Source: an uncultured Holophagaceae bacterium
GTDB lineage: Bacteria > Acidobacteriota > Holophagae > Holophagales > Holophagaceae
NCBI GenBank assembly: GCA_903937385.1
Contig: CAIZZF010000008.1
Coordinates: 62,001-126,000, forward strand
Direction of reading: 5' to 3'
DNA length: 64,000 nt
Shown here: piece by piece, positions 43,971-53,688 of the stretch
Layout: every line of letters starts with the position of its first letter
Position numbering within the stretch: the first letter of the stretch is position 1
Position numbers and translations under genes: made by a program
The notes under the pieces: generated by a model
The model's input: only the letters and a program-made list of their open reading frames with translations
What the model was told of the DNA's origin: nothing
Database searches by the model: none

Positions 43971-45233
43971 ATGGACCGGACCACAGGATTCCTGAACCAG
44001 GACCTGGAGCAGCGCAGCTGGGACGAGCAGCGGGACCAGCAGGCCCGCAGGCTCCAGGGCGTCATCGCCCACGCCGCGGCCAACGCACCCGCCATCGGCG
44101 CCCTCCTCTGGGAGGCTGGGGTGCAGCCCGGCGACATCCAGAGCCTCGAGGACCTGGCCCGGGTGCCGGTCACCCCCAAGGCCAAGCTCGTGGAGCTCCA
44201 GAAGGCGAACCCGCCCTTCGGCGGCCTGCTGGCGGTCCCCCTCCACCAGGTCCGCCGCGTGTTCCGCTCCCCGGGTCCCATCTACGACCCTCAGGGCTTC
44301 GACGAAGGCTGGGGCTGGGAGGAGGCGCTCTTCGCCGCCGGCTTCCGCCGGGGCGATGCCTGCATCAACACGTTCGGCTACCAGATGACCCCCGCGGGCA
44401 TGATGTTCGATGACGCGCTGGGCGCGCTGGGCTGCCCTCTCGTCCCTACCGGCGTGGGCGACCGTGAAGTCCAGATCGAGATCCTCCGGGCCCTGGGCAT
44501 TGCGGGCTTCGTGGGGATGGCTTCGTTTCTCCTCCAGATCGGCGAGCGGGCCAAGGAGCAGGGCCTCGACCCCGCCAAGGACTTCGGCCTGAAGGTCGCC
44601 TTCACCACCGCCGAGCCCCTCCCGGACACGCTTCGCAACTCGGTGGAAAGCCTCTTCGGGGCCACGGTGCGCCAGGGCTTCGGCACCGCCGACTGCGGCT
44701 GTCTGGCCTACGAGTGCCACGCCAAGGGCGGCATGCACCTGGCCAGCCGCGCCATCGTCGAGATCGCCGACCCCGAGACCGGCCGCCCCCTGGGCCCCGG
44801 CGAGGTGGGAGAGGTCGTCGTGACCCTCTTCAACAAGGCCTATCCCCTGATCCGCTTCGGCACCGGTGATCTCTCCGCCGTGGACCATGGGGACTGCGCC
44901 TGCGGGCGGCGCTCCCCGAAGCTGCGGGGCTGGCTGGGCCGCTGCGACCAGCTGGTGAAGGTGAAGGGCATCTTCCTCCACCCGGGCACGGTGCAGGGCG
45001 CCCTGCGCGCCTTCCCGGAAGTGTCCGCCTTCCGCGCTGTGGTCACCCGCGCCGAGAGCCGGGATGTCCTGACGGTCAAGGTCGAGACAGCCGCGCCGGA
45101 GGAGGGCCTCCGCACCCGCCTCGGCGAGCGCCTGCGCGAGGTGCTCTCCATCGGCGCCGAGGTCGAGTGGGTGGCCACCGGGTCGCTGCCGACAGACGGC
45201 AAGGTGATCGAGGATCTGCGGAAGTGGGACTGA
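43971..45233 (+). CDS. Phenylacetate-CoA ligase-like (PaaK family) protein
   Basis: 420 residues, PaaK family. It begins with the family's LNQDLEQRSWDEQRDQQARRLQGVIAHA region and ends GSLPTDGKVIEDL. C-terminal features DCACGRRSPKLRGWLGRCDQLVKVKGIFLHPG match the family. The Ser/Thr/Gly-rich P-loop (SSGTTGKPT in PaaK) is not seen; its place is taken by VFRSPGPIYDPQGFDEG. Such members recur next to liv transporters and may have altered or lost adenylation activity. It is 20 bp after livF, so cotranscribed. Confidence 0.85.
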   Translation: MDRTTGFLNQDLEQRSWDEQRDQQARRLQGVIAHAAANAPAIGALLWEAGVQPGDIQSLEDLARVPVTPKAKLVELQKANPPFGGLLAVPLHQVRRVFRSPGPIYDPQGFDEGWGWEEALFAAGFRRGDACINTFGYQMTPAGMMFDDALGALGCPLVPTGVGDREVQIEILRALGIAGFVGMASFLLQIGERAKEQGLDPAKDFGLKVAFTTAEPLPDTLRNSVESLFGATVRQGFGTADCGCLAYECHAKGGMHLASRAIVEIADPETGRPLGPGEVGEVVVTLFNKAYPLIRFGTGDLSAVDHGDCACGRRSPKLRGWLGRCDQLVKVKGIFLHPGTVQGALRAFPEVSAFRAVVTRAESRDVLTVKVETAAPEEGLRTRLGERLREVLSIGAEVEWVATGSLPTDGKVIEDLRKWD

Positions 45234-45270
45234 GGGCTGCTGGGGTACACTCGGCCGCTGGAGTGTTCCC

Positions 45271-45852
45271 ATGATCCGTCCCTTCCAAGGCATGGTTCCC
45301 AGCATCGGCAGCCGGGTGTTCGCACCGGACAGCGCTCTGATCCTCGGCGACGTGACGATCGGCGATGACGCCAGCATCTGGTTCAACTGCGCCATCCGCG
45401 GCGACGTGAACTGGATCCGCATCGGCGCCCGCACCAACATCCAGGACGGCTGCTGCCTGCACGTGACCAACCAGAAGTGGCCCCTGCTCATCGAGGAGGA
45501 GGTCAGCATCGCCCACAACGTGATGCTGCACGGCTGCACCATCCGGCGGGGCGCCCTCATCGGCATGAGCACCACCATCATGGATGGCGCCGAGATCGGG
45601 GAGGGCTGCCTGGTGGCCGCCGGCAGCCTGGTGCGCGAGGGCTTCCAGGCCCCGCCGCACAGTCTGGTGGCGGGCTGGCCCGCGGTGGTAAAGGGGCCCC
45701 TCAGCGAGGGCCAGCGCCAGCTGGTGGGCAGCGTCTGGACCCGCTACGTCCGCTACAAGGAAGCCTACTTCCTGGACGGTTGGAGTCCCGCGGAGGCCCC
45801 GGTCATTGAGCACCCCCAGCCGGGTTTCGCCGCCGGGCATCCCTATCCTTGA
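45271..45852 (+). CDS. Gamma-carbonic anhydrase family protein
   Basis: 193 residues of left-handed beta-helix hexapeptide repeats (ALILGDVTIGDDASIWFNCAIRGDVNWIRIGARTNIQDGCCLHV). Zn-binding histidines are in LHVTN and IAHNVMLHGC, as in Cam/CamH-like proteins. Carbonic anhydrase activity is possible; many family members (for example YrdA) have no proven activity. Lies 37 bp after the PaaK-like gene and may be the last gene of the liv operon. Confidence 0.88.
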   Translation: MIRPFQGMVPSIGSRVFAPDSALILGDVTIGDDASIWFNCAIRGDVNWIRIGARTNIQDGCCLHVTNQKWPLLIEEEVSIAHNVMLHGCTIRRGALIGMSTTIMDGAEIGEGCLVAAGSLVREGFQAPPHSLVAGWPAVVKGPLSEGQRQLVGSVWTRYVRYKEAYFLDGWSPAEAPVIEHPQPGFAAGHPYP

Positions 45853-45940
45853 CGCTGGTTTTTCATAGAACTCGGCCATATGACATTGGCCGTCTTTTCC
45901 CCTCCCCAACCTTCGCGGGGAGGGTTAGACTCTCCGCATC

Positions 45941-47020
45941 ATGACCCCGCTGCTGATTCTCCGCGTCCACGCTGATCTGCGCCTTGGGCTGGGCCATGTG
46001 GCCCGGGCGCTTGCCCTCCAGGAAGCCTGGCGCGCCCTCGGGGGCCAGGCCTGCATCGCGGTCTCGGGCGATGACCGCGCCCAGCGCGTGGGCGGGGGCA
46101 GACACCCCTTCCTGGACCAGGATCTGCCCTGCGAGGCGCTCTACCTGGGCGCCGACCTCCACACCCCCCTCCCGGACGACCTCAAGGGCCGGGCCTCCGT
46201 GGTGCTCGTGGACCAGTGGGATACCAGCACAGCCTTCCTGCAGTCCCTGCGTCCCCTGAAGGTGGCCGTGATGGAGGACGACACGGACGCCCACGAGACG
46301 GCAGACCTCCTGTTCCAGCCCTTCCTGGAGGGGGTCCGCTGGCCAGACCACCCCGTGAAGGTGGTGGATGGCCGCAAGGTGCGCCCCTGCGAGACCACCT
46401 CCGGCGCCTGCCGGGTGCTGCGGGGTTCGGACTTCATCGTGGTCGACAAGGCGGCCCTGGAGCTGCGCCCCAAGCGGATGCCCGAGCAGCCCCTGGCGGT
46501 CCACAAGCTGCTGGTCACCTTCGGGGGCAGTGACGGCCCCAACCTCTCACAGAAAGCCTTTGAGACCCTCTCCCGCCTCGCGGCGGAGGATCGCTGGCGG
46601 GGCGCCTGCACCATCCTGGCCCCCAACGGCATCCTGGGCAGCCCCTTCCCGGGCTGCACCGTGGTCCGCAGCCTGGCCGGTCTCACCCGGCGCCTCCCCG
46701 AGTTCGACGCCCTCTGGTGCTCCGCTGGGGTGACCCTGGCGGAGGCCCTCTGCCTGGGCGTCCCCACCGCGGTGTGGGGCCAGAACGAACGCCAGCACGG
46801 CATCCTGGCGGACTTGGCCCTGGCCAACGGCTGCTTCGACCTGGGCATGGGCCCCGGCGCTGACCTGGGCATCGTCCGGGAGGCCCTGGCCCAATGGCTG
46901 GGCCCCGAGGGCCAGGACAACCGGCAGGAGCAGGTCCGCGACGGCATGCTGCTGGTGGACGGCATGGCTGCGGCCCGCATTGCGCGGGAGCTCCGTTGCC
47001 TGGCCGAGGTGCCAGCCTGA
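45941..47020 (+). CDS. PseG/SpsG-like GT-B fold protein
   Basis: 359 residues. N-terminal LRVHADLRLGLGHVARALALQEAWRALGG matches the PseG/SpsG N-terminus (GxGHxxR with the catalytic-type His), and the C-terminal half has HKLLVTFGGSDGPN, a GCTVVRSLAGLTRRLPEFDALWCSAGVTLAEALCLGVP region, and NERQHGILADLALANG. PseG removes UDP from a diacetamido sugar in pseudaminic acid synthesis. No other sugar genes are adjacent, so the substrate here is unknown. It sits just upstream of the rplM promoter. Confidence 0.75.
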   Translation: MTPLLILRVHADLRLGLGHVARALALQEAWRALGGQACIAVSGDDRAQRVGGGRHPFLDQDLPCEALYLGADLHTPLPDDLKGRASVVLVDQWDTSTAFLQSLRPLKVAVMEDDTDAHETADLLFQPFLEGVRWPDHPVKVVDGRKVRPCETTSGACRVLRGSDFIVVDKAALELRPKRMPEQPLAVHKLLVTFGGSDGPNLSQKAFETLSRLAAEDRWRGACTILAPNGILGSPFPGCTVVRSLAGLTRRLPEFDALWCSAGVTLAEALCLGVPTAVWGQNERQHGILADLALANGCFDLGMGPGADLGIVREALAQWLGPEGQDNRQEQVRDGMLLVDGMAAARIARELRCLAEVPA

Positions 47021-47029
47021 AATCCCGGC

Positions 47030-47058
47030 TTGACCCCCCGGGCAGTCAACGATAAGCT
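47030..47058 (+). promoter_or_regulatory. Probable promoter of rplM-rpsI
   Basis: TTGACC (47030-47035), 17-bp spacer, TAAGCT (47053-47058), about 70 bp before rplM. The -35 overlaps the end region of the PseG-like gene's 3' flank. Confidence 0.45.
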
Positions 47059-47128
47059 TTCCCTTCTGTGGATTCGCCACCCCTGGGGTGTTGTCTGCGC
47101 AGCGCGATCCCGATTTTCGGAGCAGGCC

Positions 47129-47563
47129 ATGAGCACTTACTTTCCCAAAGCCAATGAACTCAAGCGCCAGTGGTTCCTGGTGGATGCCGCCGGCATGACC
47201 GTGGGCCGCCTCAGCACCGCCGTCGCTGATGTCCTGTCCGGCAAGAACAAGCCGACCTGGACTCCCTTTCTCGACACCGGTGACCACGTGATCGTGATCA
47301 ACGCCGAGAAGGCCGTCCTGACCGGCAAGAAGGGCGTGCAGAAGATGTACCGCCGCACCACCACCCAGCCCGGCTCCATGAAGGAAGTCCGCGCCGAGGT
47401 GCTGAAGCTCACCTTCCCCGAGCGCATCATCGAGAGCGCCGTCAAGGGCATGCTGCCCAAGGGCCCCCTGGGCCGCGCGATGTATCGCAAGCTCAAGGTC
47501 TATGCCGGCCCCAATCACGACCAGGCCGCCCAGCAGCCCCAGATCCTGACCATCCAGAAGTAA
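47129..47563 (+). CDS. rplM: 50S ribosomal protein L13
   Basis: 144 residues. The start at 47129 ([15 protein letters not shown]) has GGAGCAGG upstream and is the family-conserved start. Motifs: [47 protein letters not shown] and [30 protein letters not shown]. It forms the universal L13-S9 operon with rpsI 14 bp downstream. Confidence 0.97.
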   Translation: MSTYFPKANELKRQWFLVDAAGMTVGRLSTAVADVLSGKNKPTWTPFLDTGDHVIVINAEKAVLTGKKGVQKMYRRTTTQPGSMKEVRAEVLKLTFPERIIESAVKGMLPKGPLGRAMYRKLKVYAGPNHDQAAQQPQILTIQK

Positions 47564-47577
47564 GAGGCGAGGAACCC

Positions 47578-47970
47578 ATGGCCATTACCCAGAACTACGG
47601 AACCGGTCGCCGCAAGAGCGCTGCCGCCCGCGCCTTTCTTCGTCCCGGCACCGGTAAGATCACGGTCAACGGCCGCAGCCTCGAGAACTACTTCCCGAAC
47701 GCCGTGCTCCGCATGATGGTCCACCAGCCCCTGGTGCTGGCCGATCTCGACGGCAAGTTCGACATGCTCATCAGCGTCACCGGCGGCGGCCCTGCCGGCC
47801 AGGCCTCGGCCATCCGCATGGGCATCTCCCGCGCCCTGCTCAGCTACAACGACCAGCTCAAGTCCATGCTGCGCGGCGCCGGTCTCCTGACCCGCGACCC
47901 CCGCATGAAAGAGCGCAAGAAGCCCGGTCGCAAGGGCGCCCGTCGCCGCTTCCAGTTCAGCAAGCGCTAG
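47578..47970 (+). CDS. rpsI: 30S ribosomal protein S9
   Basis: 130 residues starting [34 protein letters not shown]-terminal tail [24 protein letters not shown] is the conserved extension that reaches the P-site tRNA. It follows rplM and is ended by a strong terminator. Confidence 0.98.
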   Translation: MAITQNYGTGRRKSAAARAFLRPGTGKITVNGRSLENYFPNAVLRMMVHQPLVLADLDGKFDMLISVTGGGPAGQASAIRMGISRALLSYNDQLKSMLRGAGLLTRDPRMKERKKPGRKGARRRFQFSKR

Positions 47971-47982
47971 TCTGTTTCTCTG

Positions 47983-48014
47983 GAAGGGGGATCCTCGGAT
48001 CCCCCTTCTGTTTT
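47983..48014 (+). terminator. Terminator after rpsI
   Basis: 12-bp stem GAAGGGGGATCC / GGATCCCCCTTC with a 2-nt centre, followed by TGTTTT. Confidence 0.85.
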
Positions 48015-48123
48015 CCCGGTCCGCCCCGGAATCACCTGGCGCGGACGATTCGGGCGGAGGGGATCAACCCAACGCCTTTCATCCCACCCGCGGCGCCTTC
48101 GCCGCTTGACCAGGGAGGCCAGC

Positions 48124-48876
48124 ATGGCTGCCATCCAGATGAAGGAACTTCTCGAGGCCGGTGCCCACTTCGGACACCAGACCAAGCGTTGGAATCCCAA
48201 GATGAAGCAGTACATCTTCGGGGCGCGCAACAGCATCTACATCATCGACCTCCAGAAGACCCTGCGCCTCTGGAACACCGCCGCGAACTACCTGACCAAG
48301 TGCGCCTCCGAGGGGAAGAACTTCCTCTTCGTGGCCACCAAGCCCCAGGCCCAGGACCTCATCGCCGAGCAGGCTGGCCGCTGCGGCGCCTTCTACGTCA
48401 ACAACCGCTGGCTGGGCGGCATGCTCACCAACTTCTCCACCATCAAGAAGAGCCTGGAGAAGTTCCGCGAAGTGGAAGCCACCCTGGCGGATCCCGCGCG
48501 CACGGCCCTGCTCTCCAAGAAAGAGCTGCTGACCCTGAACCGCACCCGCCTGAAGCTGGAGGCCTCCTTCCTCGGCATCCGCGACATGCGCTCGCTGCCT
48601 GACGTCATCTTCGTCATCGATCCGCACCGCGAGGACATCGCCGTCACCGAGGCCAAGAAGCTGGGCATCAAGGTTGTCGGCATCGTCGACACCAACTGCG
48701 ACCCCGACATGGTGGACTACATCATCCCCGCCAATGACGACGCAATCCGCTCCATCCTGCTCTTCTCCGAGCGCGTGGCCGACTCCATCCTCGAAGGGCG
48801 CCAGTCCTTCCGGGACAAGGGCGACAGCGACGACATGAAGAAGATGATGGCCGAGAAAATGGAAGTTGAAGGTTAG
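48124..48876 (+). CDS. rpsB: 30S ribosomal protein S2
   Basis: 250 residues from ATG 48124, preceded by GGGAGG; an in-frame ATG at 48106 is less likely. Motifs: LLEAGAHFGHQTKRWNPKMKQYIFGARN, FVATKPQAQDLIAEQA, VNNRWLGGMLTNFSTI, DVIFVIDPHREDIAVTEAKKLGIKVVGIVDTNCDPD. Classical rpsB-tsf pairing. Confidence 0.98.
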   Translation: MAAIQMKELLEAGAHFGHQTKRWNPKMKQYIFGARNSIYIIDLQKTLRLWNTAANYLTKCASEGKNFLFVATKPQAQDLIAEQAGRCGAFYVNNRWLGGMLTNFSTIKKSLEKFREVEATLADPARTALLSKKELLTLNRTRLKLEASFLGIRDMRSLPDVIFVIDPHREDIAVTEAKKLGIKVVGIVDTNCDPDMVDYIIPANDDAIRSILLFSERVADSILEGRQSFRDKGDSDDMKKMMAEKMEVEG

Positions 48877-48885
48877 GAGACCAAG

Positions 48886-49536
48886 ATGGCATTCACCGCT
48901 CTAGACGTGAAGGCACTGCGCGAGAAGACCGGCCTCGGCATGATGGACTGCAAGAAGGCCCTGGAAGAGAACAACGGCGACATGGAGCAGGCCAACGAGT
49001 GGCTGCGCAAGAAGGGCCTGGCGGCTTCCGCCAAGAAGGCCGACCGCATCGCCGCCGAAGGCATCGTCGAAGCCTACATCCACCCCGGTGGTCGGGTGGG
49101 CGTGCTGGTCGAGGTCAACTCTGAGACCGACTTCGTGGCCCGCAACCCCGCCTTCCAGCGCATGGTCCGCGAGATCGCGATGCACATCGCAGCTGCCGAT
49201 CCCGCCCCCCGCTTCGTCACCAAGGAAGAGGTCACGGCCGAGTTCCTCGAGACCGAGAAGCGCATCGCCACTGAGCAGGCCCTTGCCACCGGCAAGCCCG
49301 CCAACATCATCGAGCGCATCGTCGAGGGCAAGATGAACAGCATCTTCAAGGAGGTCTGCCTCCTCGAACAGCCGTTCATCATGAACCCCGACCTCACGGT
49401 CCAGCAGTACCTGTCCTCGAAGACCGCGGAGATCGGCGAGAAGCTGAGCATCCGCCGCTTCACGAAGTACATCATGGGCGAGGGCCTGGAGAAGCGCAGC
49501 GAGAACTTCGCTGCCGAAGTCGCCGCCGCCAAGTAG
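48886..49536 (+). CDS. tsf: Elongation factor Ts
   Basis: 216 residues. N-terminal UBA domain ([38 protein letters not shown]) and the core with [25 protein letters not shown], the TDFV motif that inserts into EF-Tu. It is of the short EF-Ts class, with one core subdomain shorter than E. coli (about 280). 9 bp after rpsB. Confidence 0.97.
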   Translation: MAFTALDVKALREKTGLGMMDCKKALEENNGDMEQANEWLRKKGLAASAKKADRIAAEGIVEAYIHPGGRVGVLVEVNSETDFVARNPAFQRMVREIAMHIAAADPAPRFVTKEEVTAEFLETEKRIATEQALATGKPANIIERIVEGKMNSIFKEVCLLEQPFIMNPDLTVQQYLSSKTAEIGEKLSIRRFTKYIMGEGLEKRSENFAAEVAAAK

Positions 49537-49547
49537 TCTTTTCTCTG

Positions 49548-49586
49548 CTACAAAAAGGGCGGCCGTTTCGGCCGCCCTTTTTGTAG
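49548..49586 (+). terminator. Terminator after tsf
   Basis: 18-bp perfect stem CTACAAAAAGGGCGGCCG with loop TTT; the 3' arm ends in CTTTTTGTAG. It lies between tsf and pyrH, so pyrH likely needs its own promoter or read-through. Confidence 0.85.
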
Positions 49587-49626
49587 TCTGGAACAGCATC
49601 CTAGGGACTAAAAGCAGGGAGACACC

Positions 49627-50331
49627 ATGAAGTTCAGGCGCATCCTCCTCAAGCTCTCCGGCGAAGCCCTCATGGGCGACCAGAAGTACGGCATCGATCC
49701 CGCCGTGGTCTCCATGATCGCGGACCAGGTGAAGACCATCCGGGAGATGGGCATCGAAGTGAGCCTGGTCATCGGCGGCGGCAACATCTTCCGCGGCGTG
49801 GCCGGCGCCACCAAGGGCATGGACCGCACGACCGCCGACCACATGGGCATGCTGGCCACCATGATCAACGCCCTGGCCCTCCAGGACGCGCTGGAGCACA
49901 AGGGCGTCCATACCCGCACCCTGTCAGGGCTGGAGATGCCCAAGGTGTCCGAGACCTACATCCGCCGCCGGGCCACCCGCCATCTGGAGAAGGGCCGCGT
50001 CGTGATCTTCGGCGCGGGCACGGGCAACCCCTACTTCAGCACGGACACTGCCGCCGCCCTGCGTGCCAACGAGGTCTGCGCCGAGGTGGTCATGAAGGCC
50101 ACCAACGTGGACGGCATCTACACCGCCGATCCCAAGCTGGACCCCACCGCCACCCGCTATGACCGCATCAGCTTCCAGGAGGTCCTGGAGAAGGGCCTGC
50201 GGGTCATGGACGCCGCCGCCATCGCCCTCTGCATGGAGAACAAGCTGCCCATCATCGTCTTCGACATGAAGAAGCCGGGCAACCTCGTCGCCGCGGTCCA
50301 GGGCGAGCACGTCGGCACCCGGGTCGGCTGA
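49627..50331 (+). CDS. pyrH: Uridylate kinase
   Basis: 234 residues; UMP to UDP with ATP, a hexameric bacterial UMP kinase. Motifs: [81 protein letters not shown] and [23 protein letters not shown] precedes the start. The rpsB-tsf-pyrH order is conserved in many bacteria. Confidence 0.97.
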   Translation: MKFRRILLKLSGEALMGDQKYGIDPAVVSMIADQVKTIREMGIEVSLVIGGGNIFRGVAGATKGMDRTTADHMGMLATMINALALQDALEHKGVHTRTLSGLEMPKVSETYIRRRATRHLEKGRVVIFGAGTGNPYFSTDTAAALRANEVCAEVVMKATNVDGIYTADPKLDPTATRYDRISFQEVLEKGLRVMDAAAIALCMENKLPIIVFDMKKPGNLVAAVQGEHVGTRVG

Positions 50332-50359
50332 GCCCCCTGGATTCCGGCACACTGGACCC

Positions 50360-51697
50360 ATGGACCTGCTGAAGGGCCTTCCCGAGGCCACGGTCATCCG
50401 GGACCCGAGCGACCTGGAGGCCTACCTCCGGGATGAGTCCCACGTCCGCGGCGTGCTGCCCCTGGCCGCGGTGAAGCCCCACGGCCCCGCGGCCCTGCGG
50501 GAGCTGGTGCGGCGGGCCAAGGCCGAGGGCTTCGGCCTGGTGCCCCGGGGCGCGGGCACCGGCAAGGCCGGCGGCTGCGTGCCCACGCCCCGCAGCGTGG
50601 TCGTGGACTTCTCCGCCTGGCCCGGCGAGCTTAGCGTCTCACCTCAGGACCTCTGCCTCCGCGCGCCCGCCAGCGCCCTGCTGCGGGACGTGAAGGCCGC
50701 CACCGCGGCCCACGGTTTGTTCTACCCACCGGACCCCAACTCCTGGGAGAGCTGCGCCCTGGGCGGCACCCTGGCCACCAACGCCGGCGGCCCCAACGCC
50801 TGCAAGTACGGCATGACCCGGCACTGGGTGCTGGCGGTGGACGCCCTCCTGGAGGACGGGGAGGTCCACACCTTCGGCATCCCCAGCGTGAAGGCCAACG
50901 CCGGGCCGAACCTGGCCCAGCTGCTGGTGGGCAGCGAGGGCATTTACGGCTTCATCGTGGGTGCCACCCTGCGCCTCACCCCGGCGCCCCGGGAGTTCAC
51001 CACCCTGCTGCTGCCCGTGCGCCGCTGGAGCGACCTGCTGGACCTGCCCGGGCGGCTCTTCGCGGCGGGGTTCCTGCCCAGCGCCTTCGAGTTCTTCGAC
51101 CCGGCCGTGCTGGCGGAGCTACGCGCCCACGGCCCCGAGGAGGCCCGCCGCCTGCCGGGCGAGGCCCTGGCGATCCTCGAGTTCGACGAGCGGGGCTGCA
51201 CCTCGGACGCCTTCCTTGAGGCCCTCCTGGACCTGCTGGGCCCCCTGGCCGACGGCCTGGAGGTGGCCGCGGACGAGCGGCAGCGCCAGGCCATCTGGGG
51301 CGTGCGCCGCCTGACCAGTGCCTTCCTGAAGGAGCGCCACCCCCGCAAGGTGAGCGAGGACATCGTGGTGCCCCGCAGCCGCCTGGCGGAGTTCTTTGAG
51401 GGACTGGAGCGCCTGGGCCTGCCCGCCGTGACCTACGGCCACCTGGGTGACGGGAACCTCCACGTGAACCTGCTGGCCGCGGGCGAGACCGACCCCGCCG
51501 TGGTCGAAAGCCAGGTGCTGGCGCTCTTCCGCCTCGCCGTGAGCCTGGGCGGCACCCTCAGCGGCGAGCACGGCATCGGCCTGGCCAAGCGCGAGGCCTT
51601 CCTGGCCCTCGCCGATCCCGCCCAGCTCCGCGCCCTGCGCGCCCTGAAAGCTGCCCTCGACCCCTGCGGCATCTTCAACCCAGGCAAGGTGATCTGA
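50360..51697 (+). CDS. FAD-linked oxidase (GlcD/D-lactate dehydrogenase family)
   Basis: 445 residues. FAD-binding type 4 domain with LVPRGAGTGKAGGCVPT and PPDPNSWESCALGGTLATNAGGPNACKYGMTRHWV, and the FAD-oxidase C domain with TYGHLGDGNLHVNLL, SGEHGIGLAKREAF and the C-terminal CGIFNPGKVI. Members oxidise 2-hydroxyacids such as D-lactate or glycolate; the substrate is not readable. No GlcE/GlcF Fe-S partner is next to it. The stop is adjacent, tail-to-tail, to the HDOD gene stop (51697/51698). Confidence 0.9.
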   Translation: MDLLKGLPEATVIRDPSDLEAYLRDESHVRGVLPLAAVKPHGPAALRELVRRAKAEGFGLVPRGAGTGKAGGCVPTPRSVVVDFSAWPGELSVSPQDLCLRAPASALLRDVKAATAAHGLFYPPDPNSWESCALGGTLATNAGGPNACKYGMTRHWVLAVDALLEDGEVHTFGIPSVKANAGPNLAQLLVGSEGIYGFIVGATLRLTPAPREFTTLLLPVRRWSDLLDLPGRLFAAGFLPSAFEFFDPAVLAELRAHGPEEARRLPGEALAILEFDERGCTSDAFLEALLDLLGPLADGLEVAADERQRQAIWGVRRLTSAFLKERHPRKVSEDIVVPRSRLAEFFEGLERLGLPAVTYGHLGDGNLHVNLLAAGETDPAVVESQVLALFRLAVSLGGTLSGEHGIGLAKREAFLALADPAQLRALRALKAALDPCGIFNPGKVI

Positions 51698-52879
51698 CTA
51701 CTGCGGATCAAGGGCCAGACAGGCCTTCCAGCGGCTGAAGCGCTCGGGGTCCACCAGCAGATTCGGATGCAGGCCCCAGCGCCCATCGGCGAAGATGCCT
51801 GCGGTGGCGCCGCCGCCGTGCCGGGCGTCCGCCAGGTGCAGGGCCTGGGACAGGGGGAAGCCCTCCGCCTCGGCCGGGGGGGCGTGGTGTTCCCGGATGG
51901 GCCGACAGAAGGCCGCAGGCAGCCCCCAGAGGCTCAGCAGGTGGGCGCCGACCTGGGTGTGGTCCACGCCGTAGACCTCGTGCTCGAGCACCGCCAAGGG
52001 GATCCGGGTGGAGAGGGCCCGCTCCAGCACAGACCGGTAGCGGCCCCCGGGATCCGTGGCCAGCACCACCAGACCGATGTCGTGCAGCAGCCCCACAGAG
52101 AAGGCCAGATCGGCCAGCTGCGTCTGGCCCTCGAGGACTGCCAGCTTGCGCGTCCCCGTGGCCACCTGGAACGAGTGGAACCAAAGTTTCTCGAGGTCGA
52201 GCCCCTGGGGCCGCGACGAGTCGAAGCCGCCGAGCAGCCCCCGGAACAGCACCAGGGACTTCAGCGAATCCATCCCCAGCAGTGCCAGCGCCTGGCCGAT
52301 CTCCGCCACGGGCCGCCCCGTGGAGCAGTGGACCGAGTTGGCCAGCTTCAGCACCTGGCTTGCGACACCCAGGTCCTTCCGGATGAGGCGGGCCACCTCG
52401 CCCATGCCCGCATCCTCCCGCTCCAGCAGCTTGGTGAGCTCGGCGTAGAGGCTGGGCAGACTGGGAATGTGCCCGAGCCCGCCCACGAAGGCCCGGACCG
52501 CGCGGACGTTGGTGTCGTCGTCCTCAATGTCGAGGCTCTCGATGGCGCCGATCAGGAACTGCGTCTCGAAGGGCTTGATGAAGAGCCGGTGCAGATCCCC
52601 TTCCTCCTTCTCCAGCCACTCCGCCATGGGGTGATCCGTCAGGCCGATCCGCACCGCGCCGGGCTGGACCTCCCGCACGCGGTGCAGCAGCTCGGCACCT
52701 TCCATGTCCGGCAGCACCAGGTCCGACACGACGATGTCCATCCGATCCCGCCGCAGCGCCTCCAGGGCTTGTCCGCCGCTTGCGGTCGGGATCACCTCCC
52801 AGGTCCGGTGACTCTGCCAGAACACCCGCCGGGTGCTCTGCAGCAGGTTCTCGTCACCAATCACCAGCAGGATGCGCAT
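51698..52879 (-). CDS. Response regulator with HDOD output domain
   Basis: About 393 residues; start ATG 52879 (MRILLVIGDENLL) with GGGAGGGG upstream. Receiver domain about 1-120 with the phospho-acceptor in DIVVSDLVLPDMEGAELL and conserved Lys in FIKPF. HDOD domain about 145-345 (IPSLPSLYAELTKLL, VLKLANSVHCSTGRPVAEIGQALALLGMDSLKSLVL, AFSVGLLHDIGLVVL). HDOD proteins are non-catalytic HD relatives in signalling. No partner kinase is adjacent. Confidence 0.9.
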   Translation of the reverse strand: MRILLVIGDENLLQSTRRVFWQSHRTWEVIPTASGGQALEALRRDRMDIVVSDLVLPDMEGAELLHRVREVQPGAVRIGLTDHPMAEWLEKEEGDLHRLFIKPFETQFLIGAIESLDIEDDDTNVRAVRAFVGGLGHIPSLPSLYAELTKLLEREDAGMGEVARLIRKDLGVASQVLKLANSVHCSTGRPVAEIGQALALLGMDSLKSLVLFRGLLGGFDSSRPQGLDLEKLWFHSFQVATGTRKLAVLEGQTQLADLAFSVGLLHDIGLVVLATDPGGRYRSVLERALSTRIPLAVLEHEVYGVDHTQVGAHLLSLWGLPAAFCRPIREHHAPPAEAEGFPLSQALHLADARHGGGATAGIFADGRWGLHPNLLVDPERFSRWKACLALDPQ

Positions 52880-52996
52880 CGCGGAAGCCCCTCCCCTTCC
52901 CAGACTCATCTCATCGGCCTCGCAGCTCCTTTGGGCTAGTTCCGCCTCGCCACCGCCGTTTCCAGGCAGAATCAAGCCTCAGAGCCAGGAGTCCCC

Positions 52997-53656
52997 ATGT
53001 CCGCCACCCGCCCCCTCATCCTCGGTCACCGCGGCCTCTCCTCGAAGCACCTGGAGAACTCCATGGAGGCCTTCCGCGCCGCCCTGGCCGCCGGCATGGA
53101 CGGCTTCGAGCTGGACGTGCAGCCGACCCGGGACGGGGTCTGCGCCGTGCTGCACGACGAGGACCTCCACCGCACCACCAACGGCGCGGGCATCCTGCGG
53201 CAGATGAAGGCGGCCGAGCTGCCGCCCCTCAAGAACGGCGAGCCCCTGCCGCGCCTGGGGGATGTCCTGGACCTGCCCGCCCGGCTCATCAACGTGGAGC
53301 TGAAGGGCGAGCCCGGCTGGCAGCAGGCCCTGGCCACCGTGGAGGCCGCCGAGGCCCTGGACCGGGTGCTGTTCAGCAGCTTCGAACCCAGCGAGGTGCT
53401 GCAGCTCTGGGCCGCCTGTGAGACCGCCCGCTGCGGCTTCCTCTGGACCACGGACGAGGCCCTGGAGCTGAGCGCCGAGGAGCTGGCCGACCTGCCCGAG
53501 GCCCTCTGGCTGCACCCACCCCTCAAGGCCGTCCTGGCCCAGCCGGAGCTGTGGGCGCCCTATGCCGACCGCCTCGCCCTCTGGGCCATGAAGACCCCCG
53601 CCGAAGCCGCAGGCCTGCCCTTCGTACCCGCGGTGCTCATCGTCGACGGGCTCTGA
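52997..53656 (+). CDS. Glycerophosphodiester phosphodiesterase
   Basis: 219 residues, compact cytoplasmic GDPD (no signal peptide). Motifs: LGHRGLSSKHLENSMEAF, GFELDVQPTRDGVCAVLHDEDLHRTTNGAG and NVELKGE (metal and catalytic residues H, E, D, H). Hydrolyses glycerophosphodiesters to glycerol-3-phosphate plus alcohol. Shorter than the usual 240-260. It diverges from the HDOD gene and is followed by the M28 peptidase after 32 bp. Confidence 0.92.
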   Translation: MSATRPLILGHRGLSSKHLENSMEAFRAALAAGMDGFELDVQPTRDGVCAVLHDEDLHRTTNGAGILRQMKAAELPPLKNGEPLPRLGDVLDLPARLINVELKGEPGWQQALATVEAAEALDRVLFSSFEPSEVLQLWAACETARCGFLWTTDEALELSAEELADLPEALWLHPPLKAVLAQPELWAPYADRLALWAMKTPAEAAGLPFVPAVLIVDGL

Positions 53657-53688
53657 GCCGGCCCCACTGAACCCCTCGGAGGCCAGCC

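Noticed and set aside
47059-47128. Ribosomal L13 leader autoregulatory structure
   Set aside because: Only a small CACCCC/GGGTG hairpin is visible; no match to a described L13 leader could be made by eye.
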